A stretch of DNA of 64,000 nucleotides from Bacillota bacterium (lineage in GTDB: Bacteria > Bacillota_A > Clostridia > Lachnospirales > Lachnospiraceae): NCBI GenBank assembly GCA_023407175.1, contig JAEYMU010000012.1:248001-312000 (forward strand), written 5' to 3'. Shown piece after piece: positions 24,575-33,354 of the stretch. The notes below the pieces were generated by a model, which was not told the DNA's origin, ran no database searches, and saw nothing but the letters and a program-made list of their open reading frames with translations. The first letter of the stretch is position 1; each line of letters begins with the position of its first letter. Position numbers and translations under genes: made by a program.

Positions 24575-25741
24575 TTATTCATTGATCTTATAAACAAGTA
24601 CAAGGCCGGATCTTTGGAATACCTGGGATACTTCTACCAAATCCATACCGCCTGCATTTGCTGCAATCAGGTTGGATACCCAGGTTACACCGAAATCAAC
24701 CTGTTCATTGTTAACTGCCGTGGTTTCGGAGATCTCTCCGCCACCCTGAACAATTTCAACATTCAAGCCCACCTCTGTGTAATAGCCCTTATCCAGCGCC
24801 ACATAGTAGCCCATGAACTGTGCCTGAGGCAGCCATTTTAACTGGATGGACACATCGGTCTTTTCAGGTGAGAATTTTCCGTCGGAGCCTTCGGCTGCTG
24901 TCCAGTAGGATGCATTTCTGATATCATCCAGGGTGAGCGTCTGTAATTTATCTGCTGCCACTGAATCCGCCAACTTAATATAGGTCTTGGCAAGATCAAG
25001 CGTCTGCTGCAAAGCGGTATCATCCATCTTGCCGTAATCGGTTACGGTTGCACCCGTTGTATCGGTTTCAACCAGCTTCTTTACCTCGGAAGCCATATAG
25101 GCCTGATGGTCTGCGGATACGGAGGAACCGTATTTGAATACGATCTCGGCTGCCTCCTCAGGATTAGCGCAGGCATATTCCCAGCCCTTCATGGAGGCAT
25201 AGATGAATGCTCTCACTGTCTCGGGGTTTTTCTCGGCAAAGGCCTTGGTGCAGAAAATATTATCCTCCAGCATTGCAACGCCTTCGTCATTCATATCGAT
25301 GTATTTTACTGTATCTTCATAGCCATAGCCGCCGTCATAGCTGTTCTTTACCAGCCCCAGCTCATTATAGGTCATCGCGGAGGCAAGCAGAATGGAGTCA
25401 TCATCAAAGCCGTCCATATCAAAGGCCTGGCTTAAGTAGGTTGTGGGCTGGCCGTACTTGGATAGAAGAGCCTGAATTTCATATTCATTGCCAAGTCCCC
25501 AGTTGCCTACCTGGCCTTTGGTTGCCGCATCAACCACAATACTTTCAACTGTTGCATCTGCAGCGTAGTAGGGTCCGGCATCTTCTGCGGAGGCATCGTC
25601 GGTGGCTGCCTCTGTGGCTTCCGGCGCTTTAGTAACAGTTTCATTCGTTCCCTCATCCTTTTTACTGCCGCATGCAGTCAGCATGGAGAGTATCAGGGTT
25701 AGCGTAAGTAAAAGTGAGCAAAGCTTTGCTAATTTTTTCAT
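24575..25741 (-). CDS. NMT1/THI5-like binding lipoprotein, apparently circularly permuted
   Basis: A 388-residue lipoprotein with signal peptide and lipobox LTACG, then an acidic linker to about residue 55. The mature part starts with what is normally the middle of an NMT1/THI5-family protein (GLGNEYEIQALLSKYG, FDMDGFDDD, AMTYNELGLV, NDEGVAMLEDNIF, ASMKGWEYACANPEEAAEIV). It ends with what is normally the beginning (VSIQLKWLPQAQFMGYYVAL, KGYYTEVGLNVEIVQGGGE, VDFGVTWVSNLIAA, QVFQRSGLVLVYK). Both halves are complete once, so the order is permuted rather than duplicated. It is encoded with two permeases and an ATPase, and next to pyrimidine catabolic genes. A pyrimidine ligand is the best inference. 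The start follows AAGGAGG in an alternating SD/anti-SD leader. Confidence 0.85.
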   Translation of the reverse strand: MKKLAKLCSLLLTLTLILSMLTACGSKKDEGTNETVTKAPEATEAATDDASAEDAGPYYAADATVESIVVDAATKGQVGNWGLGNEYEIQALLSKYGQPTTYLSQAFDMDGFDDDSILLASAMTYNELGLVKNSYDGGYGYEDTVKYIDMNDEGVAMLEDNIFCTKAFAEKNPETVRAFIYASMKGWEYACANPEEAAEIVFKYGSSVSADHQAYMASEVKKLVETDTTGATVTDYGKMDDTALQQTLDLAKTYIKLADSVAADKLQTLTLDDIRNASYWTAAEGSDGKFSPEKTDVSIQLKWLPQAQFMGYYVALDKGYYTEVGLNVEIVQGGGEISETTAVNNEQVDFGVTWVSNLIAANAGGMDLVEVSQVFQRSGLVLVYKINE

Positions 25742-25750
25742 AAATCCAAT

Positions 25751-25812
25751 CCTCCTTGTTTTGTAGGAGGATTTCTCCTCCCTTGTTTTGTTAGGAAGGA
25801 TTTCTCCTCCCT
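25751..25812 (-). promoter_or_regulatory. Alternating SD/anti-SD leader of the binding lipoprotein
   Basis: The mRNA sense order is GGGAGGA, TCCTTCCT, GGGAGGA, TCCTCCT, AGGAGG, then ATG. Successive blocks can pair either way, so the working ribosome site is free in one fold and paired in the other. The units (ACAAGGGAGGAGAAATCC) repeat with a period of about 27-30 nt. Confidence 0.65.
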
Positions 25813-25912
25813 TGTTGTTTTACACATTGTTAATATATATCAAGTTGAAGCTTCGCGGTTACTGTTCACAGGTGACAAACGCGACGTGTTTTTTGTGAGT
25901 GCAGCAAAGACT

Positions 25913-26722
25913 CTACCTGCGTCCCTTCAACAAAATACCCTCTGAAATCAGAAGAATTACATACATGATAATACCAATGGCACAGGCTACCGTGATATAG
26001 GCCCATGCAGTTGCATATTGCGCCAGAACGATGTTCTCTCTGATCTGACGACCAACTCCGACGATATATTCCGCAAAATATTCACTAACCAGAGCACTGA
26101 TCACACATCCCGGAACACTGACCCGCAGTGCTGTAAAGATGAAGGGTACACTGTTGGGAATCCGAAGCTTTAGAAATATCGTTGTCTTACTGGCTGCATA
26201 GGATTTGAACAAATCCAGGGCAAAGGGCTTTAATTCCGTAAAGCCCCGGTATGCATTAATGCTCATGGCTACCGTACAGGTAATCATAACAACGAGCATC
26301 TTCGCCAGCATGCTCCGGATATTCGGGTCCTTGCTGAAATCCTTGGTCAGGTTATTCAAAATCGGTGCAACGGCTATAATCGGTATTGCATTAAAGGCTG
26401 ATACAATGGTAAGACCTCCGACTCCCCATTTTGGAAAGGTAGCTGCAATAATTGCCAGCAGGTATCCAAACAGGGAACCCAGGATCAGGCCACCGATTGC
26501 TACGATTACCGTTGCCCTGACATTGAGTAAAATCCCAGGCACATTATCGGATATGATTCTGAAAATCCGTCCCGGGAGCGGCAGGGTGAAGGTATCCGCT
26601 CCGATCAGCTTATGCAAAAGCTGCGTCTGCCAAAGTATTGCAATCAGCACGCCAAAGAGTACCGGATACAGAATTGTTGATATGGTCTGCTGCTTAAGTC
26701 TGATTCGCTTCTTCATTTCCAT
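25913..26722 (-). CDS. ABC importer permease (second)
   Basis: A 269-residue SsuC/ThiX-type permease with about six membrane segments. Its EAA-like loop for ATPase contact is around ELKPFALDLFKSYAASKTTIFLKLRIPNSVPFI. I chose ATG 26722 (MEMKKRIRL), with GGGGAGG 4-5 nt upstream. This overlaps the end of the first permease gene by 29 nt, a sign of tight coupling. With its neighbour it would form the heterodimeric channel for the permuted binding protein. Confidence 0.85.
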   Translation of the reverse strand: MEMKKRIRLKQQTISTILYPVLFGVLIAILWQTQLLHKLIGADTFTLPLPGRIFRIISDNVPGILLNVRATVIVAIGGLILGSLFGYLLAIIAATFPKWGVGGLTIVSAFNAIPIIAVAPILNNLTKDFSKDPNIRSMLAKMLVVMITCTVAMSINAYRGFTELKPFALDLFKSYAASKTTIFLKLRIPNSVPFIFTALRVSVPGCVISALVSEYFAEYIVGVGRQIRENIVLAQYATAWAYITVACAIGIIMYVILLISEGILLKGRR

Positions 26723-27554
26723 CAATCCTCCCCTTCTTCCCACCCTTAGTACCGCGCTTATACGGTGAGAGAATTTTCTCAATCACTGCCATCAGATAGT
26801 AGCTTAAAATGCCGATAACCGCGCTAAGGAATACAATCTGCCAGAATACATAGATGGACATTGCATGCTTTAAGGACTGGGAAAGCATACAGCCAAGTCC
26901 GCCGCCTCCCTGAAGCGTATCCACCAGGATGGAGGCCGTGATTGCCATCGGCGCCGATATCTTAAGCCCGGTAAAGAAATACGGCATGGAGGCCGGGATT
27001 AACAGCTTTCGATATACCTGGTATTTCGTAGCCGCATAGGAATACATCAGCTCGTGCTTTTCCCGCTCCACCGATTTAAAGCCTGCCAGGGTGTTGGTGG
27101 CGACGGGATAAAAGGTCAGGATTGCCGCTATTACAATACGGCTGTTATTGATATCCTTCGTAATTGCGAGTATGATCGGTGCCATACCAAGAATCGGTAT
27201 CATCTGGATAATCATCAGATAAGGAAAGAACATTTTCTCCAGGGCTGTAACCAGGCTCATCAGCAGGGCTAAAATAAAGCCGATCAGGATACCGATGATA
27301 AAACCGATGCCTGCCCGAAACAGGGTAATACCCGCATTGCTTAACACAATCTGTAATGCTGTCTGCGTACTGTTGACCAGCTTGTCACTGATTACGGATT
27401 CTAAGATCTGATACAGATGGGGGAGAACATTTTCCGGTGTACGCTTTGACTTCTCTATGACGGAGGCTCCGATTTCCCAGATACCGATCAGTCCCAATAC
27501 CCAGACAAAGGTTACCATTCTATTCGAGGTGAGGGCCTTTTTCACTTTATCCAT
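26694..27554 (-). CDS. ABC importer permease (first)
   Basis: A 286-residue SsuC/ThiX-type permease with about six to seven spans. The coupling loop is FKSVEREKHELMYSYAATKYQVYRKLLIPASMPYF. The second of two near ATG codons (27554) is 6 nt after GGAGG and is preferred. It starts 14 nt after the ATPase stop. Two different permeases with one ATPase and one binding protein is the arrangement of many pyrimidine or thiamine-precursor importers. Confidence 0.85.
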   Translation of the reverse strand: MDKVKKALTSNRMVTFVWVLGLIGIWEIGASVIEKSKRTPENVLPHLYQILESVISDKLVNSTQTALQIVLSNAGITLFRAGIGFIIGILIGFILALLMSLVTALEKMFFPYLMIIQMIPILGMAPIILAITKDINNSRIVIAAILTFYPVATNTLAGFKSVEREKHELMYSYAATKYQVYRKLLIPASMPYFFTGLKISAPMAITASILVDTLQGGGGLGCMLSQSLKHAMSIYVFWQIVFLSAVIGILSYYLMAVIEKILSPYKRGTKGGKKGRIDGNEEANQT

Positions 27555-27568
27555 ACACATCCTCCAAA

Positions 27569-28387
27569 CTATAAGCTCTCGAAGCTGCTTCTTACTCTTG
27601 TGACCAGGGCATTGAATTCCGGGGTACTCCGGATGGATAAATCCCTGGGTCTGTCAAGGGTAATATCCACCACCGCCGATACTCTGCCCGGATGGGGGGA
27701 TAATACCACTACCCGATCCGATAGAAATACTGCTTCCTGAATATTATGTGTTACGAATAAAATCGTCTTATTTGTCTTCTTCCATATCCGAAGTAAATCC
27801 ACATGGAGCTTTTCCTTTGTGAATTCATCCAGCGCAGAGAAGGGCTCATCCATCAGCAGAATCTCCGGCTTGATTGCCAGCGCTCTTGCAATTCCCACCC
27901 TTTGCTGCATACCGCCGCTTAACTCGTGGGGATATTTCTTACCGAATTCCATCAGGCCTACCAGCTCCAGCATCTTTGTTACCCTTGCCGTTCTGTCCCT
28001 CTTGGGAATTCCCATCATCTCCATGGGCATGCATACGTTTCTTCTTACGGTTCTCCAGTCCAGTAAAACAGGATTCTGGAATACGATGCCGTATTTCTTC
28101 TGAAGCCTGATCTCTCTTGGGGACTGCCCTCTTACGGAAATACTGCCGCCGGTTGGCTGCTGTAAATCGGCAATAGTACGAAGCAATGTGGTTTTTCCGC
28201 AGCCTGACGGTCCCACCAGCGAGATGAATTCTCCCTGCATAATTTCAAGATTAATATTTTGCAGGGCAACCACCGGGGCCCCGCCTTCCTTATCCGGAAA
28301 GCTGACTCCCAGATTCTCAATCTTTATTTCCACTTCATTTCTGTTTGCTTGTGTTTCTTCAAAATCAAACTGCTGCAATGTTTCCAT
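27569..28387 (-). CDS. ABC importer ATPase (SsuB/ThiZ-like)
   Basis: A 272-residue ATPase with Walker A GPSGCGKTT, Q-loop GIVFQNPVLLDWRTV, signature LSGGMQQRVGIARAL, Walker B ILLMDEPFSALD and switch His in FVTHNIQEAV. The FQNPVLLDWRTV sequence is typical of nitrate/sulfonate/taurine/pyrimidine-type importers. It starts at ATG 28387, after a G-rich ribosome site (AAGGGGGG) behind an 18-nt tandem repeat leader. First gene of the four-gene importer. Confidence 0.88.
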   Translation of the reverse strand: METLQQFDFEETQANRNEVEIKIENLGVSFPDKEGGAPVVALQNINLEIMQGEFISLVGPSGCGKTTLLRTIADLQQPTGGSISVRGQSPREIRLQKKYGIVFQNPVLLDWRTVRRNVCMPMEMMGIPKRDRTARVTKMLELVGLMEFGKKYPHELSGGMQQRVGIARALAIKPEILLMDEPFSALDEFTKEKLHVDLLRIWKKTNKTILFVTHNIQEAVFLSDRVVVLSPHPGRVSAVVDITLDRPRDLSIRSTPEFNALVTRVRSSFESL

Positions 28388-28404
28388 ATAAAAGCCCCCC
28401 TTCT

Positions 28405-28446
28405 GTTGGGTAAATTGTCCCCGTTGGGTGAATTGTCCCCGTTGGG
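28405..28446 (-). repeat. 18-nt tandem repeat leader of the importer ATPase
   Basis: In the mRNA sense AACGGGGACAATTYACCC occurs twice (28423-28440 and 28405-28422), with part of a third unit upstream, directly before the ribosome site. GGGG and CCC blocks alternate, as in the other SD/anti-SD leaders of this window but with a different sequence. Confidence 0.7.
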
Positions 28447-28454
28447 GACAAGCA

Positions 28455-28487
28455 CAAAACGGCGTAAAGCTGCTTGCCTTACGCCGT
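28455..28487 (-). terminator. Hairpin after the alcohol dehydrogenase gene
   Basis: On the minus strand ACGGCGTAA and TTACGCCGT form a 9-bp stem, followed by only four T (TTTTG). It lies 24 nt after the gene stop. It could be a weak terminator that lets some transcripts run into the importer genes. Confidence 0.55.
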
Positions 28488-28510
28488 TGTATAGGTGTGT
28501 TCCTATTCAG

Positions 28511-29662
28511 TTACCAAAGCCTGTGGTAGATTTTGACCAAATCCTCTTTGCCGACTGTTTTAATTGTATTGGAAGGACTTCCGCTTGCCATTGCATCGCC
28601 TGCCATCTTATCTATCACCGCTTCAAAAGCTTCCTTCTTAATCCCGTACTGGGCAAGGGTAGGAATGTTACAATGCCTGCAAAGCTTCTCCAGCTCTGTT
28701 AAAAAGCTCCCGGAAGCCTCCTTATCATCAGTATCCTCCGCTGCCGCACCGATGGTTCTTGCAATCTGTGCGAACCTTTCATAGCACCCATCCAATACAT
28801 AGGATAAGCATTCCTTAATCAGCATCGCATTGGAGATTCCATGGGGAACATGGAATAATGCGCCGATGGGCCGGCTCATTCCGTGTACCAGGGTCACAGA
28901 GGCATTGTTAATGCAGACCCCTGCCTCGTAAGCCGCAAGCTGTAATTCTTCTCTTGCTTTTTCATCACTTCCGTTGCTGTAGGCAGCCGGAAGATATTTG
29001 AAAATACGCCTAATTGCCGATAATGCATAGATATCCGTCAGGTCATTGCCCTTTCTTGAGGTATAGGACTCTACCGCATGGGTTAATGCGTCCATTCCGG
29101 TGGCTGCCGTAATATCCGGCGGTGCCGTCATGGTAAAGGAGGGATCAAGTATGGCAACACGGGGCAGCAGGGCCTCTCCCTTAAGCAGCATCTTAATATC
29201 CTTCTCTGTATCTGTTATAATCGTAAATTTCGTTGTTTCCGAACCGGTACCCGCTGTCGTCGGGATAAGAACCATCGGAGGAAAATCCCCCTTCATCTCA
29301 ACTCCCATATAATCCGATATCTTTCCACCCAGTACAGTCATGGCGGCAATTGCCTTTGCACTGTCCAGAGGGCTTCCGCCGCCAATTGCGGCAAGAAAAT
29401 CGCAGCCTGTTTCCTTATATGCCTTTACCCCGGCCTCAATCATTTCCACCGTAGGCTCCCCGGTGATGTCATTAAATATTTCATAACCGATTTCCCATTT
29501 TTCTAAATAATCGGTAAGGATTTTCACCATACCTGTTTTTGTAACGACTTTGCCGGTGACGATGAAGGCTTTTTTACCAAGCTCCCTCACTGCCGACTCG
29601 CTGGCTTCCAAAGCATTTTTCCCAATGATCACGCGTCCCGGTATTGTAAATTGATATGCCAT
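28511..29662 (-). CDS. Iron-containing alcohol dehydrogenase (possible malonate semialdehyde reductase)
   Basis: A 383-residue group III (Fe-dependent) dehydrogenase. NAD-binding is in AIGGGSPLDSAKAIA, and the family pattern is in TTAGTGSETTKFTII. The metal-ligand region is DALTHAVESY, MSRPIGALFHVPHGISNA, and a late His in KIYHRLW is at the end. I chose ATG 29662, with GGAG 6 nt upstream. It lies between a cytidylate-kinase-like gene and the pyrimidine importer. In this setting a natural substrate would be malonate semialdehyde from beta-alanine transamination, giving 3-hydroxypropionate. That is an inference; the family is broad. Confidence 0.85.
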   Translation of the reverse strand: MAYQFTIPGRVIIGKNALEASESAVRELGKKAFIVTGKVVTKTGMVKILTDYLEKWEIGYEIFNDITGEPTVEMIEAGVKAYKETGCDFLAAIGGGSPLDSAKAIAAMTVLGGKISDYMGVEMKGDFPPMVLIPTTAGTGSETTKFTIITDTEKDIKMLLKGEALLPRVAILDPSFTMTAPPDITAATGMDALTHAVESYTSRKGNDLTDIYALSAIRRIFKYLPAAYSNGSDEKAREELQLAAYEAGVCINNASVTLVHGMSRPIGALFHVPHGISNAMLIKECLSYVLDGCYERFAQIARTIGAAAEDTDDKEASGSFLTELEKLCRHCNIPTLAQYGIKKEAFEAVIDKMAGDAMASGSPSNTIKTVGKEDLVKIYHRLW

Positions 29663-29688
29663 AGCACTCTCCATTCTGCCCAAATTCT

Positions 29689-30333
29689 TTACAGATTGTT
29701 TAAGCTTCCAAACTTATACTTTCCCTTGCTTTCCTCTGAAAATCTTATTCGCACCGCCTCATAAAGCATATCCACAGTTGCATCCAGGCCATAATAGCTG
29801 ACATCCAGCATTACATGCTTGCCGTGTCTGTCTCCACGGTTTTTGCCTGTTACATACTTATAATAATTATGACGCTGCTTATCAATCTTCTTAACCAGCT
29901 TCTCCGCATTCTTGGCTGAAAGGCCGTAGGTTGCGGCAATATGCTGAATTCTCTTATCCATCGGAGCATAAAAGAATACACTTACTACATTCGGGTATTC
30001 TCTTAGAAAATAGTCTGCACAGCGTCCGAACATGATACAGGATTCATTCCTATCCGCTATCTCACGGATAACGGCTGCCTGTGCGCTGATTGCCTTCTCC
30101 GAGAAAAAGGTGGTTGAGGAGCCATATCCGAACTCATCAAACAGTCGGTTCTGCTTATTATTCATTACTTCATCCGATTCCTTGATTACACTTACATTAA
30201 CACCAGCCTTCTCCGCAGCCAAATCCACCAGGTCCTTATCATAGAAGGGTATTCCCAGTCTGCTCGCCAGATTGCGGGCAATTTCTCTCGCATTACATCC
30301 AAACTCTCTGCTAATTGTTATGATATAATTCAT
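29689..30333 (-). CDS. Cytidylate-kinase-like P-loop protein
   Basis: A 214-residue protein of the cytidylate kinase-like family found in many Clostridia. It starts MNYIITISREFGCNAREIARNLASRLG, with a degenerate nucleotide-binding loop (REFGCNAREIA in place of a classic GxxGxGKS). It continues with PFYDKDLVDLAAEKAG, CIMFGRCADYFL and IDKQRHNYYKYVTG. ATG 30333 has GGAGG 5 nt upstream. It sits inside the pyrimidine gene block, 26 nt before the alcohol dehydrogenase. Real kinase activity is doubtful given the altered loop; a nucleotide-sensing or salvage role is possible. Confidence 0.75.
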   Translation of the reverse strand: MNYIITISREFGCNAREIARNLASRLGIPFYDKDLVDLAAEKAGVNVSVIKESDEVMNNKQNRLFDEFGYGSSTTFFSEKAISAQAAVIREIADRNESCIMFGRCADYFLREYPNVVSVFFYAPMDKRIQHIAATYGLSAKNAEKLVKKIDKQRHNYYKYVTGKNRGDRHGKHVMLDVSYYGLDATVDMLYEAVRIRFSEESKGKYKFGSLNNL

Positions 30334-30432
30334 GCTAACCTCCATTCTGCTGCCAGCCCGTAAATATGGGCATCAGCACAATATATGTGTATCCTTCCGG
30401 CACCACCCTGTGTAATATCACTTAATCCGGCA

Positions 30433-31149
30433 CTAACGTCTTCCCCTGTTCAGCCTTTTCTCAAGCATTCTTACAATAAATCCAAGCGGAATACAGATGA
30501 TCAGATAAACACCTGCTACAATCGTGTAGGATTCAATGGTAAGAAAGGTTTGGGCGGTATAGGCCTTGGTCGTCATGAGGAATTCCTGGGCCGTAATATA
30601 AGCCATCAGGGAGGTATCCTTTACCATCATAACCAAATAATTGCCGAATACCGGAATGGAGTTTTTCACTGCTTGGGGAATGATAATCTCAAACATTGCC
30701 TGGGTGGGGGAACAGCCCAGTGCCAGGGCGGCTTCCTTTTGTCCATGATCAATGGAAAGAATGGCGGAACGGATTACCTCGGATATATAAGTACCATAGT
30801 TAATGCCAAGCCCAATGATACCGGCCGTCATCGAGGCCATGGTGAATCTGAAATCCTTGACTCCGCACAGGGTAACCACCAGTTCAATCAACAGGGGCAC
30901 CACATAATAAACATATACCATCTGTACCAGGAGGGGAGTTCCTCTGATAAACTCCTGAAATATAATAATAATCCGGTTCAGAGCCTTGTTCTTTGAAATC
31001 CGGCCCATCGCCAGCAAAAAGCCAAATACAATTGCAAAAAGGAAACCGATTAATGTGGTAAGAACTACAATCTTTAATGCATCACCTAACAGCTTGGGCA
31101 GTAATTCATGTATTGCCTTGGGGAAGTTAAGATTTTGTAATACATCCAT
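30433..31149 (-). CDS. Polar amino-acid ABC importer permease
   Basis: A 238-residue permease of the HisM/GlnP type, with about five spans. The coupling loop is EAALALGCSPTQAMFEIIIPQAV, and FIRGTPLLVQMVYVYYVVP near residue 90 is the family hallmark. It has GGAGG before the ATG at 31149. It is preceded by its ATPase (17-nt gap) and, further up, by its binding protein. Placed between the aminotransferase and the dehydrogenase, it may import beta-alanine or a related amino acid, but the family is mainly known for cystine, glutamine and similar. Confidence 0.87.
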   Translation of the reverse strand: MDVLQNLNFPKAIHELLPKLLGDALKIVVLTTLIGFLFAIVFGFLLAMGRISKNKALNRIIIIFQEFIRGTPLLVQMVYVYYVVPLLIELVVTLCGVKDFRFTMASMTAGIIGLGINYGTYISEVIRSAILSIDHGQKEAALALGCSPTQAMFEIIIPQAVKNSIPVFGNYLVMMVKDTSLMAYITAQEFLMTTKAYTAQTFLTIESYTIVAGVYLIICIPLGFIVRMLEKRLNRGRR

Positions 31150-31166
31150 ATGCGTTGCCTCCTGCT

Positions 31167-31901
31167 CTATTTATTCAGAACTCGGGACAGGAATGCCTTC
31201 GTTCTTTCATTTTGCGGATTAGTAAAGATATCCTCCGGAGTGCCTTCTTCCACCACATACCCGGAATCCATGAATATAACCCTATTGGCAACATCCTTTG
31301 CAAAACCCATTTCATGGGTCACTACTGCCATTGTCATTCCCTCTTCCGCCAGCTGCTTCATAACCTTAAGAACTTCACCTACTAATTCCGGATCAAGGGC
31401 AGAGGTCGGTTCATCGAAAAGCATGATTTTCGGGTTCATTGCCAGAGCACGGGCAATCGCAACCCGCTGCTGCTGTCCGCCGGAGAGGGTTTCCGGATAA
31501 GCCTTTGCTTTATCAGCAAGCCCCACCTTCTCCAGCAGCTCCATTGCCTTTTCCTGTGCCTCCGCCTTACTTTTCTTCAAATTATGGATTGGGGCATAGG
31601 TAACATTATCCAAAACCGTTTTGAAGGGAAACAGATTAAATCGCTGAAAACACATCCCTACATTTTTTCTGTAGTTTCTTACATTGAATTTACGTCTCAG
31701 AATGTTCTGCCCGTCATAGATGATCTCTCCGCCGGTCGGCTGTTCCAGAAGATTTAAGCACCTTAGAAAGGTACTTTTTCCTGAACCGGAGGGTCCAATC
31801 AGAACCAGAACTTCACCTTCGTCAATTGACACATTGATATCCTTCAGCACCTTAAGCTCGCCAAAACTTTTTTGCAATCCCTTCGTTTCCAGTAGCGCCA
31901 T
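31167..31901 (-). CDS. Polar amino-acid ABC importer ATPase
   Basis: A 244-residue GlnQ-type ATPase with Walker [17 protein letters not shown]-loop [16 protein letters not shown], signature [19 protein letters not shown], Walker [15 protein letters not shown] and switch His in VTHEMGFA. A strong AAGGAGG lies before the ATG. A terminator-like hairpin (31952-32008) separates it from the binding-protein gene upstream, which would favour excess binding protein over transporter. Confidence 0.9.
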   Translation of the reverse strand: MALLETKGLQKSFGELKVLKDINVSIDEGEVLVLIGPSGSGKSTFLRCLNLLEQPTGGEIIYDGQNILRRKFNVRNYRKNVGMCFQRFNLFPFKTVLDNVTYAPIHNLKKSKAEAQEKAMELLEKVGLADKAKAYPETLSGGQQQRVAIARALAMNPKIMLFDEPTSALDPELVGEVLKVMKQLAEEGMTMAVVTHEMGFAKDVANRVIFMDSGYVVEEGTPEDIFTNPQNERTKAFLSRVLNK

Positions 31902-31951
31902 ATGATGAGCCTCCTTATATCCCCAATTTGTAACGACCTATGAATTTTCAT

Positions 31952-32008
31952 AAAAAGACTGCCTCAAAATGCAAGCTTATAATTTAATATAAATCTTTTG
32001 AGACAGCC
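31952..32008 (-). terminator. Terminator between binding protein and ATPase genes
   Basis: On the minus strand GGCTGTCTCAAAA pairs with TTTTGAGGCAGTC across a long AT loop, followed by TTTTTAT. It lies about 62 nt after the binding-protein stop. Partial readthrough would set a ratio between binding protein and membrane parts. Confidence 0.8.
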
Positions 32009-32070
32009 TTTTGTTTACTTATGCTTCCTTACTTTTCTTCCTGTAGTGGTGCTCTATGAAGCATGGAAGT

Positions 32071-33051
32071 TTACTCTGTTCTGGTATTAATGTCATGGGT
32101 TCTTTGATCGTTGGTAATCATATGAAGTGCGGGATCAAGACCATAATCCGTAAATACCTGATCGATAAAGCCTTCGTCTCTTAACTGGACTATTACTGCA
32201 TCAACTTCCTTCATAAAAGGAATATCATCAAAATTAACTGCAGGAGCAATTCTTCCGATTGCTGTTTCATCATCCACATAATTCGGTGCCATCTTTAAGC
32301 CCTTAACTGTGTCAGGGGAATTAGCAAATAAATTCTCAAGCACAGTGGAGTCTGTCAGGAAGCCATCGATTTTACCATACTGCAGAGCTACGATTGATTC
32401 TGACTGGTCACCGGTTGCACGTGCTTCCTTAATCAGTCCCTGTTCTGCCCAGCCCTCTACGGTGGTCTGCCATACGGTACCAGGTGTATAACCGATTACC
32501 GTTTTTGCGGGATCGAAATTATCAACACCATCCAATCCGCTGTCTTCACCAACTAAGAGTCCTCCGCCCTGTGTATACCAAATTTCTCCGAAGTATACCT
32601 TCTCTGCACGGTCTGCCCTGATGTACATACAGTCGCAGATGATATCAATATTGCCGGAATTTAAGTTCAGGATTAATTCTGAGAAAGGAATTAATTTCAT
32701 CTCAACCTTCTCAATGCCAAGTCTGCTGGCAACCTCTTTAATAATTTCTGCATCAACACCCTTGAATTCGCCGGTATCCTGATCGATATAGGCAAATGGT
32801 GCATCACCTGAGGAACCAACCACCAGGGTTCCCTTTTCACGAATTCTCTTCAGGGTATCACTGACCTCCGCCTCCGGAGTAACCGCAGCATCTGTGTCAC
32901 CTGCTGCCTCTGTAATCTCAGCAGCCGCTGTGGGGGTTGCATCCGGTTCCTCTTCTGCCTTTGAGCCACAGCCGGTTAATAATACCATTGAAAATACCAA
33001 AGTGGCCGCCATCGCGCAGGCCGTTAATTTCTTAAATAAATTCTTCACCAT
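32071..33051 (-). CDS. Family 3 amino-acid binding lipoprotein
   Basis: A 326-residue lipoprotein with signal peptide and lipobox LLTGCG, an acidic Ala/Thr/Pro linker to about residue 65, and then a complete SBP_bac_3 domain in normal order. Family marks are LKRIREKGTLVVGSSGDAPF, GEFKGVDAEIIKEVASRLG, LNLNSGNIDIICDCMYI, ALQYGKIDGFLTDS and an end with VIVQLRDEGFIDQVFTDYG. GGAGGAAGAGAT precedes the ATG. It feeds the permease and ATPase downstream. The ligand is not evident. CDCMYI replaces the more usual A-hydrophobic-M-T sequence of this family. Confidence 0.88.
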   Translation of the reverse strand: MVKNLFKKLTACAMAATLVFSMVLLTGCGSKAEEEPDATPTAAAEITEAAGDTDAAVTPEAEVSDTLKRIREKGTLVVGSSGDAPFAYIDQDTGEFKGVDAEIIKEVASRLGIEKVEMKLIPFSELILNLNSGNIDIICDCMYIRADRAEKVYFGEIWYTQGGGLLVGEDSGLDGVDNFDPAKTVIGYTPGTVWQTTVEGWAEQGLIKEARATGDQSESIVALQYGKIDGFLTDSTVLENLFANSPDTVKGLKMAPNYVDDETAIGRIAPAVNFDDIPFMKEVDAVIVQLRDEGFIDQVFTDYGLDPALHMITNDQRTHDINTRTE

Positions 33052-33125
33052 ATCTCTTCCTCCTTCTTATGAAGAGCACTCCTGAAACTAACCTGGATAC
33101 CGGTTTGTAAGAATACTCTGAATGC

Positions 33126-33157
33126 AAAAAGGAGCACACGCTTTTAACGAGTGCTCC
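33126..33157 (-). terminator. Terminator after the class III aminotransferase
   Basis: On the minus strand GGAGCACTCG and a GTGTGCTCC arm form a stem with loop TTAAAAG, followed by TTTTT. It lies about 200 nt after the aminotransferase stop. The rest of the 303-bp gap (33052-33354) is AT-rich with no gene seen. Confidence 0.8.
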
Positions 33158-33354
33158 TTCGCATATGAATTTTTATGATGTCTCATATTATCAGATAATA
33201 TTTTGTTTGGCAATGTGCATTTTAACAATTATTGATGTGCAGTTGCATAATGGAAAAATATTTACAGTTTTCAATATTTTATGCCGTCATTGCCGTTAAA
33301 TGCAGAAAACATATCAAATATTTCAATATTAACAGACATCTTGCCTTGATATTT

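Noticed and set aside
24575..25741. Frameshift or gene fusion explanation for the binding protein order
   Set aside because: A single open frame contains each family block exactly once in rotated order; fusion of two proteins would leave duplicated or missing blocks.
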